Positions 40,343-50,167 of a DNA stretch of 64,000 nucleotides are shown here, one piece after another. Below the pieces are notes generated by a model, which saw only the letters and a program-made list of their open reading frames with translations, searched no databases and was not told the origin of the DNA. Each line of letters starts with the position of its first letter. Position 1 is the stretch's first letter. A program made the translations under genes and the position numbers. Source of the DNA: Bosea vaviloviae (lineage in GTDB: Bacteria > Pseudomonadota > Alphaproteobacteria > Rhizobiales > Beijerinckiaceae); the NCBI RefSeq assembly GCF_001741865.1, contig NZ_CP017147.1, forward strand, positions 4,145,001 through 4,209,000, read 5' to 3'.

Positions 40343-42036
40343 TGCCATTCCGCGCTGACGATTTCCCCGAGGGGATTGGGCTCACCGCGCGAGGCCAGCC
40401 ACTCCGGCGTCCATGCCCCCTCAGCGTCGGCAAGCGATGCTGCGTCGGTCAACCAGGTTCGCCATTCGGCCTTGGTCGACCTGCCGCGGAGGAAGTCCAT
40501 TGCGAGACGCGCCGCTAGACCTTCCGCATGGGCAAGCTCAATCGCTCCGAACGGCGTGGTCAACCCGCCGCACTCCACAGGTGCCGGTCTTTCACTGATC
40601 GAAGTGGTCATCGGTGGGTTGCCGGCAGCGTCGTATCCCAACGCGAACATCTTGTCCGGCGTGACCAGGACCGCGTGCGAAGCCAGCGCATGCGCTTCCA
40701 TCCAGGCGTAGATGCACACCGGACCGCCATGGACGACCATATAGTTGTCGATGGCGGCGTTGGCTGCCCAGTTCGCCGTGCAGGCCACAACCAAGTCCAT
40801 TTTCCTAAGCAAGGCGGGTTCTTCGGCCAGGACTGTTTGTATGTTCACGCCATGGGGCGTGATGGAGACAATATCCGGATTCTCCTGCGCTATCGCATGC
40901 GCTAGGGCCTTCGCCTTGTTGAGACCGACAAAACCAGCCCCGAGCTGATGTCTGCGGATGTTCTCCCAACCCATCGTGTCTGGATCGACGAGGAAGAGCT
41001 GACCGATACCTGACTTGGCGAGGAGTCGGGCCACGCCCGAACCAAGCGCGCCACAGCCGATCACCGCCACCCGGGATCGAGCGAGCTGGTCGCGTTCGGC
41101 ATATGGCAAGCGACTGCTGGCGGCGTCCAGCGCCTGGGTCGTCAAGCGCCTTACGTTGAAGTCTTCGCACAGGCGTTCGATTGACAGTGGACCGGTGCGA
41201 GACGCGCCGACGATGACACGACGCTTGAGGGGTACCTTCCTGTCATCGACCTTGCGAGACAGATATAGCGATGCAGCGTGAGCGCGACCTGAGGGCGCGA
41301 AACCGGTCAACGTGACCAGGAGCGACTTTGGACACTGGTCCAGGCACTCGCGGAGAATTGCCGTGCCGTCCTTCGAACGCCGCTCGACTAGCTCCCACAG
41401 CTCAATTGCCGTTTTCGGATAGCTGTCCGGATGCGGCAGGACATCCAATGCAATGGTTGCCATCCGATGGACCTTCGCTGCGGATTGTCCAAATCGGTGC
41501 TTCCACCATCGCTCTGCATCGGTTCGGTTTCTGAAGCCGTACAGCGCTGTGTCCGAGGCCATCCAAGCGCTAAAGGCGCTCGGTGCCCCGGCTAATCCAA
41601 GCAGGCGTGCGGGATGCCCGTAGCAGCCCTGGGCCCAGTAGAGGCCGAAATCCTCCTGGAAGTCGTCATCCTCGGCTCCTGCCGCTATGTCGGCCAGAAG
41701 CTTGCGCGCAAGCCCGATTGCTGCGGAAATTGCGCTGACAGGATCGCCAGGCAGTTCCGGATTCCTCAGGCAGAGCTTACCGTCGCGCTCAACGTGTGGC
41801 ATCGCGCGCGTGGCGATTGGCAAATAGCAGTTGGGTCGCGAAAACGGGAAGGCGGCGTCGACCAGAACGAGCAGCTCGTGTCCCCTGGTCGATATTCGCC
41901 ACCCCACCTTGCCCCTGCCGGCAAGCAGCGGGTCATCGGCCGGGAGTTTGCCCAGAAAAGGGCGGCCGAGCCCCTCGAACCAAGCATCGACGGCGGCAAT
42001 GGCATCGGTGACCGGGAGAGGGACATTAACCGTCAT
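40339..42036 (-). CDS. cap2: CBASS Cap2, E1-E2 fusion ligase
   Basis: A 565-residue ubiquitin-transfer-like enzyme that conjugates the cyclase C-terminus to target lysines and so primes it. The N-terminal E2 domain (about 1-160) has the catalytic Cys89 in HVERDGKLCLRNP. After a linker, the E1/ThiF domain (about 310-565) has VAVIGCGALGSG (ATP loop near 327), LVDPDTMGWENIRRHQLG, VVACTANWAANAAID and a probable catalytic Cys489 in PVECGGLTTPFG. These positions resemble those reported for V. cholerae Cap2 (from memory). The start at 42034-42036 overlaps the cyclase stop. Confidence 0.93.
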   Translation of the reverse strand: MTVNVPLPVTDAIAAVDAWFEGLGRPFLGKLPADDPLLAGRGKVGWRISTRGHELLVLVDAAFPFSRPNCYLPIATRAMPHVERDGKLCLRNPELPGDPVSAISAAIGLARKLLADIAAGAEDDDFQEDFGLYWAQGCYGHPARLLGLAGAPSAFSAWMASDTALYGFRNRTDAERWWKHRFGQSAAKVHRMATIALDVLPHPDSYPKTAIELWELVERRSKDGTAILRECLDQCPKSLLVTLTGFAPSGRAHAASLYLSRKVDDRKVPLKRRVIVGASRTGPLSIERLCEDFNVRRLTTQALDAASSRLPYAERDQLARSRVAVIGCGALGSGVARLLAKSGIGQLFLVDPDTMGWENIRRHQLGAGFVGLNKAKALAHAIAQENPDIVSITPHGVNIQTVLAEEPALLRKMDLVVACTANWAANAAIDNYMVVHGGPVCIYAWMEAHALASHAVLVTPDKMFALGYDAAGNPPMTTSISERPAPVECGGLTTPFGAIELAHAEGLAARLAMDFLRGRSTKAEWRTWLTDAASLADAEGAWTPEWLASRGEPNPLGEIVSAEWQ

Positions 42037-43061
42037 GCGTAGCCTTGCCCGCCGGACTTGATCACCGCGGGGGCTTTCGTCTTGTTTTCCAAGTCCTCCT
42101 CGTCGGCTGGGTCCGGCTGTATGCGGAACCACTCAGACTTGAAGAACTTGTCCCACGCTCGCATCGCTTGGTCGTGCGTGCAGTCCGGGTCGTCGAGCAC
42201 ATCGAGACAGGGCAGCTTGTCGACCAGCTTACTGCGGAGAAACGCTGTCCTGGCGCTGCCTGGATCGGCAATGTTTTCGTCCAAGGTCGGATGCCGGACC
42301 CCATCATTGTATTCTAGGCGGTCACGAATGGCGCGAAGGACCTCCCGTAGCGCCTGATCGTCTCGCCCCGTATCCTCGCGGTAATGCTCGGCGACAAGCT
42401 TCGTCAGCGCGAAGCCGCTCGCCATCTTGCCATTCCAATGAGGGCGGCTGCGCGCAAATGCCTTTACCAACCTCACGACCCGAACGAACTGGCCGTTGTT
42501 GCCGTTGCCAGTCGCATCGCTGCAAAGCGCCTTGTTCTGATCGCGGAACCACTTCGTCACGCTTAGCGCGTCCGATGCCTTCCAATATGCTCCCGCGAGT
42601 TCGTACTTGTCGCTAGTGATGCCCGTCAGTGGATCTGTCGTTCGAACGCGCCTATAGGCTGGCACATCGACGTGGTAGCCCTGCTGATAATAGACGCGGA
42701 CGCAGTTTTTCAGCACCTCCGGCACCTCGGTGAACCTGTCGTCCTGAAGGGCGGCGCAGACCATCTGGCGCACGGCAAGCGCGGACATCTCGCCGTCCCG
42801 CTCGCCGACTAGGTCCTCCTTCTTGAAATAGACGCCGTCGTCGATGTCATAATCGCCGGCTGGGTCGTGGATCATGGTCCGCATGGCGTAGGACCCTTGC
42901 GTTCGCGACCCGACCGGGGTGGGACGGTCGTCTCGCGCCAAGCCGTTGCGAAGCCGAGTGCGGTTGGCCTTCGCCTTCTTGAATATGTCCTCACGACCGA
43001 AGTCGTTCATCTTCACTTCGGCCTGGTGATAACCACGGACCTGTTCGTTGCAGTCCTTCAT
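42033..43061 (-). CDS. CBASS CD-NTase (DncV-like cyclic-dinucleotide synthase)
   Basis: A 342-residue cGAS/DncV-like nucleotidyltransferase that would sense infection and make a cyclic oligonucleotide messenger. The core has TQGSYAMRTMI (GS at 56-57), the metal pair in GDYDIDDGVYF (Asp72, Asp74) and a third Asp in YHVDVPAY (Asp132). The DIDDGxYF style and patatin partner favour a DncV-like clade and a cGAMP-type product; this is inference. The C-terminus ends GGQGYA: a small terminal residue suited for Cap2 conjugation. The gene begins 3 nt after the capV stop. Confidence 0.92.
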   Translation of the reverse strand: MKDCNEQVRGYHQAEVKMNDFGREDIFKKAKANRTRLRNGLARDDRPTPVGSRTQGSYAMRTMIHDPAGDYDIDDGVYFKKEDLVGERDGEMSALAVRQMVCAALQDDRFTEVPEVLKNCVRVYYQQGYHVDVPAYRRVRTTDPLTGITSDKYELAGAYWKASDALSVTKWFRDQNKALCSDATGNGNNGQFVRVVRLVKAFARSRPHWNGKMASGFALTKLVAEHYREDTGRDDQALREVLRAIRDRLEYNDGVRHPTLDENIADPGSARTAFLRSKLVDKLPCLDVLDDPDCTHDQAMRAWDKFFKSEWFRIQPDPADEEDLENKTKAPAVIKSGGQGYA

Positions 43062-43064
43062 CGC

Positions 43065-44165
43065 CTACCTCCAAACTGCGCCGGTGACCGGCATCGAGGG
43101 CAAGTCCATCATCAGCGCCTTCACCATCGCGCCGTCGTAGTTCTTCGTGTCGTCGCAGGCGCTCTTGATGAGGTCCGCGTCCGCGCAGGCTTGCTGGATG
43201 AGGCGCGTCATCGCGCTCCCCCGAGAGTCGTCGAGGCCCAGGTAATCGAGCATCTCCGCTGGCACGTCCTTCTTCGGAAACCGCAGCGTTCGGACGCTCC
43301 GTCCGAGGTCGGTGAAGGCGCCGGAAAGAAAGCGCGCCATGCTGTCGTAGGCGAACTCCTGCGCACTGATGGCCAACGGCGCGACATCCGCGCCCAACTT
43401 CCAGTCCAACATCGAGCGATGAGCCTCGTCGTCGCTGATGGTCTCGCCCTCAGGCCTCGAACAGGTCCCGAGCGAGAAGATCTCGATCGGCTGACCTGGG
43501 GCTGCGGCGGCAAGCGCGTCGATCATGCCGACCAGGATCGGGTTGTTGGCCCACAGCCCTCCATCTGCGAAAACCTGCTTGCGACCGTGGCCCCCCATCG
43601 GATCCTCGATGGCGGCGAGTGAGCGGTAGATCGGCGCGGCGCTGGTTGCCATGCACACGTCGACGAGGGGATAATTGTCATCACGCGGGCCGCTCTTCGC
43701 CGTCTTCTTGAAAACCCATGCCCTGTGGTTTTTCATCGCCACGGCAGGAACGGAGAGCGAGATCCCTCTCAGGTCGTAGACCTGACGCATGGTGGTATCG
43801 GTGAGTACGGTGGTGAGAGCATCTCGAAGCGCCTTGTCGCCTGGTCTGACGAAGGCGTCCCCACGAAGCGCGCGGTAGATTGCGCTCATGGTTCCCTTGA
43901 TCCGGTGAGGGAAAATTTCCGGACCGCTCTTTTCGTAGAGCCTCACCACTTCGCTCAGGGGCCTACCTACCGCCAGGGCGCACGCGACGATCGCGCCGGT
44001 GCTGGTGCCCGTTATCAGGTCGAACCCCTTCCCGAGATCAAGGGTCGGTTCGTTTCGACTTAGAGCGAAGTATTTAACCAAGCGATCGAGGAAGGCTGCG
44101 GTGTAGACTCCTCGCATCCCACCCCCATCCAAACTCAGAACTCGGAAAGGCTTATTCTCCGGCAT
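43065..44165 (-). CDS. capV: CBASS effector CapV, patatin-like phospholipase
   Basis: A 366-residue patatin-family phospholipase, the membrane-degrading effector of CBASS. The oxyanion motif is SLDGGGMRGVYTAAFLDRL, the nucleophile TGTSTGAIV (Ser55 in GxSxG), and the dyad Asp201 is in FADGGLWANN. Binding of the cyclase's product would activate it and kill the infected cell. It is the first gene of the four-gene operon; its upstream 349 bp are AT-richer and should hold the promoter. Confidence 0.93.
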   Translation of the reverse strand: MPENKPFRVLSLDGGGMRGVYTAAFLDRLVKYFALSRNEPTLDLGKGFDLITGTSTGAIVACALAVGRPLSEVVRLYEKSGPEIFPHRIKGTMSAIYRALRGDAFVRPGDKALRDALTTVLTDTTMRQVYDLRGISLSVPAVAMKNHRAWVFKKTAKSGPRDDNYPLVDVCMATSAAPIYRSLAAIEDPMGGHGRKQVFADGGLWANNPILVGMIDALAAAAPGQPIEIFSLGTCSRPEGETISDDEAHRSMLDWKLGADVAPLAISAQEFAYDSMARFLSGAFTDLGRSVRTLRFPKKDVPAEMLDYLGLDDSRGSAMTRLIQQACADADLIKSACDDTKNYDGAMVKALMMDLPSMPVTGAVWR

Positions 44166-44514
44166 GTCCTTTAGCTCCGCATTCGGGCGGAGCGCACGCT
44201 CCGGTTTTAATTCATGTTTTGTTCGTCTTTTTAAAGCTGAGCGGCCGAATCTCAGCCGCCCAGCATTTCGAGTTCGCAGTCTCGCCGCAGAAGAGATCTC
44301 CCGAGATTGGGAGACGTAACTTTCGACGCGAAATTGTCTTGTCCGTCAGGCTCCGTCCAATATTCGCCAGGAACCCAACGTGACAGATCGAACTGGTTGA
44401 TTGCAGCTCAGAGATTTCTCCTAAATCTCTGTATTTACTGCGTTAATATCATTTTCGCCGGCGGGAATGTGCCAAACTATTTGGGGTTCCGCATCTCACC
44501 ATCACCACTGAAGA
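44166..44514. other. 349-bp region upstream of the CBASS operon
   Basis: Promoter region between capV and the 3' end of nrdJ (both minus strand). It is more AT-rich than the core genome (for example 44210-44235 and 44420-44450). It contains AGAGATTTCTCCTAAATCTCT (44410-44430), an 8-nt inverted repeat that could act as terminator or operator. No ORF with coding character. Confidence 0.45.
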
Positions 44515-47500
44515 CTAGCTGCACCCAGTCGTGGACCCGCAGGTGTTGCATTTCAGGCAGGTGCCATTGCGGACCAGGGTGAAGTTGCCGCATTCGCCGC
44601 AGCTGTCTCCGACATAGCCTTTCATGATCGCCTCGGCGCGACGCTCGGAGGCTTTGGGCTGGCCGGCGGGGGCGGGGGCCGCGAAGCCGAGCTTGGCCAT
44701 CTCCGCCTCGCCATAAGGCTGCTCGGCCGGCTCCTGCTTCAGCGCGGTCGCACCGGCCGTGGCATAGCCATGGGCCTGGCTGGCCTGGCGCGGGGCTTCG
44801 GGCACCGCGCCGCCCGGGATCAGCATCAACTTGTCGGCGCGCGAGCGGACGAGGCCCTTCGAGACCGAGGTCTGCGGGGTGGCGCCAGCCATTGCCTGCT
44901 GGTTCTGGCCGCCGCTGCCGAGCCCGATATTGCCGACCTCGCTCGGGTCGATATGGGCGAGCTCATAACGGCCGAGATAGCTGATCGCCAGTTCGCGGAA
45001 GACGTAGTCGAGGATCGAGGTCGCGTTCTTGATCGAGTCGTTGCCCTGGACGAAGCCGGCGGGCTCGAAGCGGGTGAAGGTGAAGGCGTCGACATACTCC
45101 TCCAGCGGCACGCCATATTGCAGACCCAGCGACACCGAGATGGCGAAGTTGTTGATCAAGGCGCGCAGCGCCGAGCCTTCCTTGTTCATGTCGAGGAAGA
45201 TCTCGCCGAGGCGGCCGTCATCATATTCGCCGGTGCGCAGGAAGAGCGTATGCCCGCCGATCTTGGCCTTCTGGGTGTAGCCCTTGCGCCGTGTCGGCAG
45301 CTTCTCCTGCTCGCGGTTGCGCTCGACGCGCTCGACGATACGCTCGACGATCTTCTCGGCGACATGGGCGGCGCGAGCCGCCATCGGCTGCTGGTGCAGC
45401 GCCTCGACGGCATCGTCCTCATCGTCCTCGTCGGAGATCAGGGCCGAGTTCAGCGGCTGCGAAAGCTTGGAGCCGTCGCGGTAGAGCGCGTTGGCCTTCA
45501 GCGCCAGCTTCCAGGAGAGCATATAGGCGCTCTTGCAGTCCTCGACGGTGGCGTCGTTGGGCATGTTGATGGTCTTGGAGATCGCCCCCGAGATGAAGGG
45601 CTGGGCCGCAGCCATCATGCGGATATGGCTCTCGACCGAGAGATAGCGCTTGCCGATGCGCCCGCAGGGGTTGGCGCAGTCGAAGACGTTGTAATGATCG
45701 AGCTTGAGATGCGGTGCGCCTTCCAGCGTCATCGCCCCGCAGACATGCACGTTGGCGGCCTCGATCTCGGCTTTGGAGAAGCCGAGGAAAGGCAGCAATT
45801 CGAAGGACATCTCGGCAAGCTTTTCAGCCGGCACCTTAAGTGTCTTGACGAGGAAATCCTCGCCCAGCGTCCATTTGTTGAAGACGAACTTGATGTCGAA
45901 GGCGGCTTTCAGGTCCTTCTCGATCGCGTCGATCTTGTCCTGGGTGAAGCCCTTGGCCTTGAGCGAGCCGTGGTTGATGCCGGGCGACTGCGCCAGCGTG
46001 CCATGGCCGACCGCATAGGCCTCGATCTCGGCGATCTCGCTCTCGCGGTAGCCGAGTGCGCGCAGGGCGTCGGGCACCGCGCCGTTGATGATCTTCCAGT
46101 AGCCGCCGCCGGCGAGCTTCTTGAACTTCACCAGCGCGAAATCGGGCTCGATGCCGGTGGTGTCGCAATCCATCACGAGGCCGATCGTGCCGGTCGGCGC
46201 GATCACGGTTGCCTGCGCATTGCGGTAGCCATGCTTCTCGCCGAGCGCGAGCGCATTGTCCCAGGCGATGCGGGCGCGTTCCGAGAGCAGCGCGCTGGAG
46301 CCGCCCAGGCGCGCCAGCGTGCCATGGTCGAGCGGGACTGGCGTGACCTGGAGGCCTTCATAGCCCGAAGCCTGGCCATGGGCCGCGACGCGATGGTTGC
46401 GGATGACGCGCAGCATATGCGCGGCGTTCTTCTTGTAGCCGGGGAAGGGGCCGAGCTCGGCCGCCATCTCGGCCGAGGTCGCATAGGAGACGCCGGTCAT
46501 GACCGCGGTCAGCGCGCCGGCGAGCGCACGGCCCTCGTCGGAATCATAGCCAAGACCCATGGTCATCAAGAGGCCGCCGATATTGGCGTAGCCGAGGCCG
46601 AGCGTGCGGTATTCGTAGGAGAGTTCGGCGATTTCCTTGGAGGGGAACTGCGCCATCGTCACCGAGATCTCGAGGACGATCGTCCAGAGCCGGCAGAGAT
46701 GCTCGTAGGCTGCGACATCGAAGGCCTTGGCCTCGCGATCATAGAACTGCAGCAGGTTGGCCGAAGCCAGGTTGCAGGCCGTATCGTCGAGGAACATGTA
46801 TTCCGAGCACGGGTTGGACGCCCGGATCCGGCCGGAGGCCGCGCAGGTGTGCCAGTCGTTCATTGTGGTGTTGAAGTGCAGGCCGGGATCGGCCGAGGCC
46901 CAGGCGGCGTAGCCGATCTTCTCCCAGAGGTCGCGGGCCTTCAGCGTCTTGGTGATCTTGCCGGTGGTGCGGCCGGTGAGGTTCCAGTCGCCATCGGTTT
47001 CCACGGCGCGCAGGAAGTCGTCGGTCAGCGAGACCGAATTGTTCGAGTTCTGGCCGGAGACCGTGAGATAGGCCTCCGAATCCCAGTCGGTGTCGTAGAT
47101 GTCGAACTGGATGTCGGTGTAGCCCTGCTTGGCGAACTGCATCACCCGCTTGATGTAGTTGTCAGGCACCATCGCCTTGCGGGCGAGCTTGATCTCGCGC
47201 TTCAGCGCCGGGTTCTTCTCGGGGTCGAAGCAGGAATCGCCATCGCCTTCGCAGTTCACGCAGGCCTTCATCACGGCCTTCATGTGCTTCTGGACGACCT
47301 TGGAGCCGGTGACGAGGGCCGCGACCTTCTGCTCCTCGCGCACCTTCCAGTCGATATAGGTCTCGATATCGGGGTGGTCGACATCGACCACGACCATCTT
47401 GGCGGCGCGTCGCGTCGTGCCGCCCGACTTGATCGCGCCCGCAGCCCGGTCGCCGATCTTGAGGAAGGACATCAGGCCCGAGGAGCGGCCGCCGCCGGCG

Positions 47501-48234
47501 AGCTTCTCGCCTTCGCCGCGCAGCAGCGAGAAGTTCGAGCCGGTGCCGGAGCCGTATTTGAACAGGCGCGCCTCGCGGACCCAGAGGTCCATGATGCCGC
47601 CCTCGTTGACGAGATCGTCCTGCACGCCCTGGATGAAGCAGGCATGGGGCTGCGGGTGCTCGTAGCTCGACTTCGACTTCACCAGCTTGCCGGTCTTGAA
47701 GTCGACGTAGAAATGGCCCTGGCTCGGGCCGTCGATGCCATAGGACCAATGCAGGCCGGTGTTGAACCATTGCGGCGAGTTCGGCGCGACGCGCTGGGTC
47801 GCGAGCATGAAGCGCAGTTCGTCATGGAAAGCCTGCGCGTCCTCCTCGGAGGAGAAATAACCGCCCTTCCAGCCCCAATAGGTCCAGCAGCCGGCGAGCC
47901 GGTCGAAGACCTGCTTGGATGAGATCTCGGAAACGAAGCGCTCGGCTTCCGGGAGCTTGGCGAGCGCGGTTTCATCGGGCACGGAGCGCCAGAGGAAGGA
48001 GGGGACGTCGTTTTCCTCGACCTTCTTCAGGGCCGCCGGAACGCCGGCCTTGCGGAAGTATTTCTGGGCGAGCACGTCGCTGGCGACCTGCGACCAGGCT
48101 TCGGGCACCTCGATGCCCTCCAGCCGGAACACGATCGAGCCATCGGGATTGCGGATCTCGCTGACGGCAGAGCGGAACGGAATCGCCGCGTAAGGCGATT
48201 GGCCGGCGGAGGTGTAGCGGCGCTCGATGCGCAT
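44515..48234 (-). CDS. nrdJ: adenosylcobalamin-dependent class II ribonucleotide reductase
   Basis: Converts ribonucleotides to deoxyribonucleotides using coenzyme B12, independent of oxygen. The 1239-residue protein starts at the ATG 48232-48234 (GGGGATACGAG upstream). The N-terminal part has [10 protein letters not shown] and [11 protein letters not shown]. The catalytic barrel has [36 protein letters not shown] and [17 protein letters not shown]. The C-terminus carries a zinc-type Cys set ([23 protein letters not shown]). Length is typical of long alphaproteobacterial NrdJ. A 60-nt longer frame exists but lacks a ribosome site. Confidence 0.96.
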   Translation of the reverse strand: MRIERRYTSAGQSPYAAIPFRSAVSEIRNPDGSIVFRLEGIEVPEAWSQVASDVLAQKYFRKAGVPAALKKVEENDVPSFLWRSVPDETALAKLPEAERFVSEISSKQVFDRLAGCWTYWGWKGGYFSSEEDAQAFHDELRFMLATQRVAPNSPQWFNTGLHWSYGIDGPSQGHFYVDFKTGKLVKSKSSYEHPQPHACFIQGVQDDLVNEGGIMDLWVREARLFKYGSGTGSNFSLLRGEGEKLAGGGRSSGLMSFLKIGDRAAGAIKSGGTTRRAAKMVVVDVDHPDIETYIDWKVREEQKVAALVTGSKVVQKHMKAVMKACVNCEGDGDSCFDPEKNPALKREIKLARKAMVPDNYIKRVMQFAKQGYTDIQFDIYDTDWDSEAYLTVSGQNSNNSVSLTDDFLRAVETDGDWNLTGRTTGKITKTLKARDLWEKIGYAAWASADPGLHFNTTMNDWHTCAASGRIRASNPCSEYMFLDDTACNLASANLLQFYDREAKAFDVAAYEHLCRLWTIVLEISVTMAQFPSKEIAELSYEYRTLGLGYANIGGLLMTMGLGYDSDEGRALAGALTAVMTGVSYATSAEMAAELGPFPGYKKNAAHMLRVIRNHRVAAHGQASGYEGLQVTPVPLDHGTLARLGGSSALLSERARIAWDNALALGEKHGYRNAQATVIAPTGTIGLVMDCDTTGIEPDFALVKFKKLAGGGYWKIINGAVPDALRALGYRESEIAEIEAYAVGHGTLAQSPGINHGSLKAKGFTQDKIDAIEKDLKAAFDIKFVFNKWTLGEDFLVKTLKVPAEKLAEMSFELLPFLGFSKAEIEAANVHVCGAMTLEGAPHLKLDHYNVFDCANPCGRIGKRYLSVESHIRMMAAAQPFISGAISKTINMPNDATVEDCKSAYMLSWKLALKANALYRDGSKLSQPLNSALISDEDDEDDAVEALHQQPMAARAAHVAEKIVERIVERVERNREQEKLPTRRKGYTQKAKIGGHTLFLRTGEYDDGRLGEIFLDMNKEGSALRALINNFAISVSLGLQYGVPLEEYVDAFTFTRFEPAGFVQGNDSIKNATSILDYVFRELAISYLGRYELAHIDPSEVGNIGLGSGGQNQQAMAGATPQTSVSKGLVRSRADKLMLIPGGAVPEAPRQASQAHGYATAGATALKQEPAEQPYGEAEMAKLGFAAPAPAGQPKASERRAEAIMKGYVGDSCGECGNFTLVRNGTCLKCNTCGSTTGCS

Positions 48235-48563
48235 GATCTCGTATCCCCATGCAATGCCGCGGGCTTCACGAGCCTCGCGCGACCGGTTGATCACCGGCTC
48301 CTGATGTCAGCCCAACTCGGTTTGTGCCCCGTGGACGCCGCGGCGGCTATGTTCCGCCTTCACTCGTCCGGTTGCGGCCAGAACAGTCCGCAAACAATCG
48401 CTCGCCGCTGCCGTTGCCGGCATGCCACGTGATGATCGTCTCGACCCTTCCGGAAACTCTTTTGCGGGTGTCGATGGCGTTTCCGCCGGCCGTCACGCGA
48501 CTGTCAAAATTTAGTCCCGAATGGGTCGCCACGTCAAGGATTAGTGCGCATCAAACCCTGTGG

Positions 48564-48578
48564 ACACGACATCTGGTA
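48564..48578. promoter_or_regulatory. candidate NrdR box upstream of nrdJ
   Basis: ACACGACATCTGGTA resembles the NrdR consensus ACACWATATCTWGTR. It is about 330 bp from the nrdJ start and I could not find a clear second box at the expected 31-bp phase, so confidence is limited. Confidence 0.35.
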
Positions 48579-49028
48579 GGTAGGTGTGAGTTATGGGGAT
48601 AAGTTTCAAGGCCCACTCTAAGCCTTGGGAATCGCGGGACGAATCCTCTCCGCGGCGACAGCTTGCCACAGTCGCGCGCCGAAGAAACGCATCAAATGCG
48701 CGCTATCATAGTTAACCTAGGGTTAGTGGGGCGGTCTTTCGGCCACGGACGAAAGCGGTATCTGCAGCGGCGCGATCAAGTGCTTGAATCCATGCGGGCT
48801 TCGCGAAAGCCGGGCGCTATGGGAGCGATCTCGAATCAAGGCCGAATCGTGGCGCCGATATTCGCGGTCGCATAAATCTTCGCGGTCGCATGAATCATCG
48901 AGGGCGGCGGTTTCTCCGAGCGAGCGGCCAAGCCTCAAGCCCATCGGTTGGTCACCCCGGATTTTCGGCGGTCCGTTTAGCGGCAAGTTAAGGCGAAAAG
49001 GCTATGCGTCTCACCGCCAGAGCCGGAT

Positions 49029-49067
49029 GATTTCACATGGGATCACACAGTGATCCCATGTGAAATC
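49029..49067. repeat. perfect 18-bp inverted repeat
   Basis: GATTTCACATGGGATCAC, loop ACA, then the exact complement. An 18-bp perfect stem with a 3-nt loop, no U-tract. It sits 26 bp before a second palindrome. Together they form a composite intergenic repeat unit. Confidence 0.75.
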
Positions 49068-49093
49068 TGAATCCGTCTCGCATCTAAGAGTGA

Positions 49094-49138
49094 GAGCAGG
49101 ATGCGAAAAACCGGTGCCCACTTTTTCGCATCCTGCTC
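49094..49138. repeat. REP-like palindrome of Hyphomicrobiales type
   Basis: GAGCAGGATGCGAAAAA, loop CCGGTGCCCAC, then the exact complement: a 17-bp stem. The core GCGAAAAACCGGTGCCCAC followed by TTTTTCGC is, from memory, an abundant dispersed palindrome in rhizobial genomes. It ends 22 bp before the lipoprotein start and may act on mRNA stability or as a terminator. Confidence 0.75.
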
Positions 49139-49160
49139 GAGAGTGGTTCGGGAGAAGCCG

Positions 49161-49664
49161 ATGCGACGCCTCGCCTTTGTTCTGTCGGTCCTGGCGTTGC
49201 CTGGTTTCCTGGCGCTGCCTGGATGTACAGATCAGGAACCGCTGTCGCCGGCTTTCGCTGGCGAGTGGTCGTCGGCCAAGATGGGCTGCGGCGGCCCTCG
49301 CATCGTCATCAATAAAACCGGCATCTCCGCGAGCGGCATGCCGATCAACGGGATGACCTTCACGAGTTCCAGCGTCTCGGGTTCGACCGCCCATGTCGTC
49401 ATGGAGGTGAGTTCGGCAGCCCGATTCATGGGCCAGGCGCCAAAACCCACAAGCAGGCCCAATGACCTGAACCCGGCGAATCTGGAGGTCGTTGCGACGC
49501 TCATCGCCTCAAGCACCCGGGTTCATCCCACCAACGTGATTTTCCGCCACAAGGGCACGCGGCAGCTTCAGGCCGCGCATGAGGATGTGCTGGCCGTCAT
49601 GACGCTGATCCGCTGCAAGGAGCGGTCGGCCAATGACAGATGGTCGGGCGGCCCACGCGCGTAG
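49161..49664 (+). CDS. lipoprotein of unknown function
   Basis: A 167-residue protein from the ATG at 49161, preceded by GGGAG. The lipoprotein signal ends FLALPGC (Cys near 22). The mature domain has GEWSSAKMGCGGPRIVINKTGISASGMPING, and a tail with VFRHKG-like NVIFRHKGTRQLQAAHEDVLAVMTLIRC. Two Cys may pair. No family recognised. A longer frame from 49101 begins inside the REP palindrome and is rejected. It lies 70 bp before ndufa12. Confidence 0.65.
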   Translation: MRRLAFVLSVLALPGFLALPGCTDQEPLSPAFAGEWSSAKMGCGGPRIVINKTGISASGMPINGMTFTSSSVSGSTAHVVMEVSSAARFMGQAPKPTSRPNDLNPANLEVVATLIASSTRVHPTNVIFRHKGTRQLQAAHEDVLAVMTLIRCKERSANDRWSGGPRA

Positions 49665-49734
49665 AGGTCTGGACAGCGCCGTTCCATCTCTCCATAAGTC
49701 GCCCAGGCAAACCGACCGCGACGGGCGCACTTTC

Positions 49735-50145
49735 ATGAAGCCTTTGCTGCTGCAGATCTTCACCTGGTGGAACGGCCAGACCATCGGCACGCGCTTCCAC
49801 ACCTGGCGCTTCGGCGAGCGGGTCGGCGCCGACGAGTTCGGCAATGTCTATTACCGCACCAAGGGCGGGGTGAAGGACAAGGCGCTGGGCATCCAGCGTC
49901 GCTGGGTCGTCTATAACGGCGAAGCGGAAGCCTCCAAGATCCCGCCGGGCTGGAATGGCTGGCTGCATCACACCGTCGATGTCGCGCCCTCCGAGGAGCG
50001 CTACGAGCCGCGCGAGTGGCAAGAACCGCATCAGCAGAACTGGACCGGCACGGCGCTGGCCTATCGTCCGCAGGGCTCGACGCTGGCCGGGGGCCACCGC
50101 CCGCCGGCAACCGGCGACTACGAGGCCTGGACGCCAGGGCGCTGA
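49735..50145 (+). CDS. complex I accessory subunit NDUFA12 (B17.2)
   Basis: A 136-residue NADH:ubiquinone oxidoreductase supernumerary subunit. It has the family features: IFTWWNGQTIGTRFHTWRFGERVGADEFGNVYYRTK, RRWVVYNGEAEASKIPPGWNGWLHHTVD, EPHQQNWTGTALAYRP and a Gly/Pro-rich tail. In alphaproteobacteria this gene lies outside the nuo cluster. The start is at the ATG 49735, after GGGCGCAC; the frame is open upstream to 49633 without a better site. Next to DUF2155 and aat genes further downstream, as often seen in this order. Confidence 0.93.
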   Translation: MKPLLLQIFTWWNGQTIGTRFHTWRFGERVGADEFGNVYYRTKGGVKDKALGIQRRWVVYNGEAEASKIPPGWNGWLHHTVDVAPSEERYEPREWQEPHQQNWTGTALAYRPQGSTLAGGHRPPATGDYEAWTPGR

Positions 50146-50167
50146 GGCGCCGGCCGGGCAGGGCGCT

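Larger units (their letters stand above)
48235..49160. other. 926-bp intergenic region with regulatory and repeat elements
   Basis: Between nrdJ (minus) and the lipoprotein gene (plus). It contains the NrdR-like box (48564), two long perfect inverted repeats (49029-49067, 49094-49138) and GGTAGG direct repeats. A plus frame at 48663-48875 and a minus frame at 48723-48986 look non-coding. Promoters for both flanking genes must lie here. Confidence 0.5.

Noticed and set aside
44770..47922. Very long open frame (1050 codons) on the plus strand, antisense to nrdJ
   Set aside because: It is the GC-rich shadow of the nrdJ gene: composition is Asp/Gly/Arg/Leu-rich without any domain, and nrdJ on the other strand has full family motifs along the same stretch.
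48300..48560. Possible cobalamin riboswitch before the B12-dependent nrdJ
   Set aside because: I looked for a B12-box-like conserved core and did not find one; only a weak NrdR-like site was seen.
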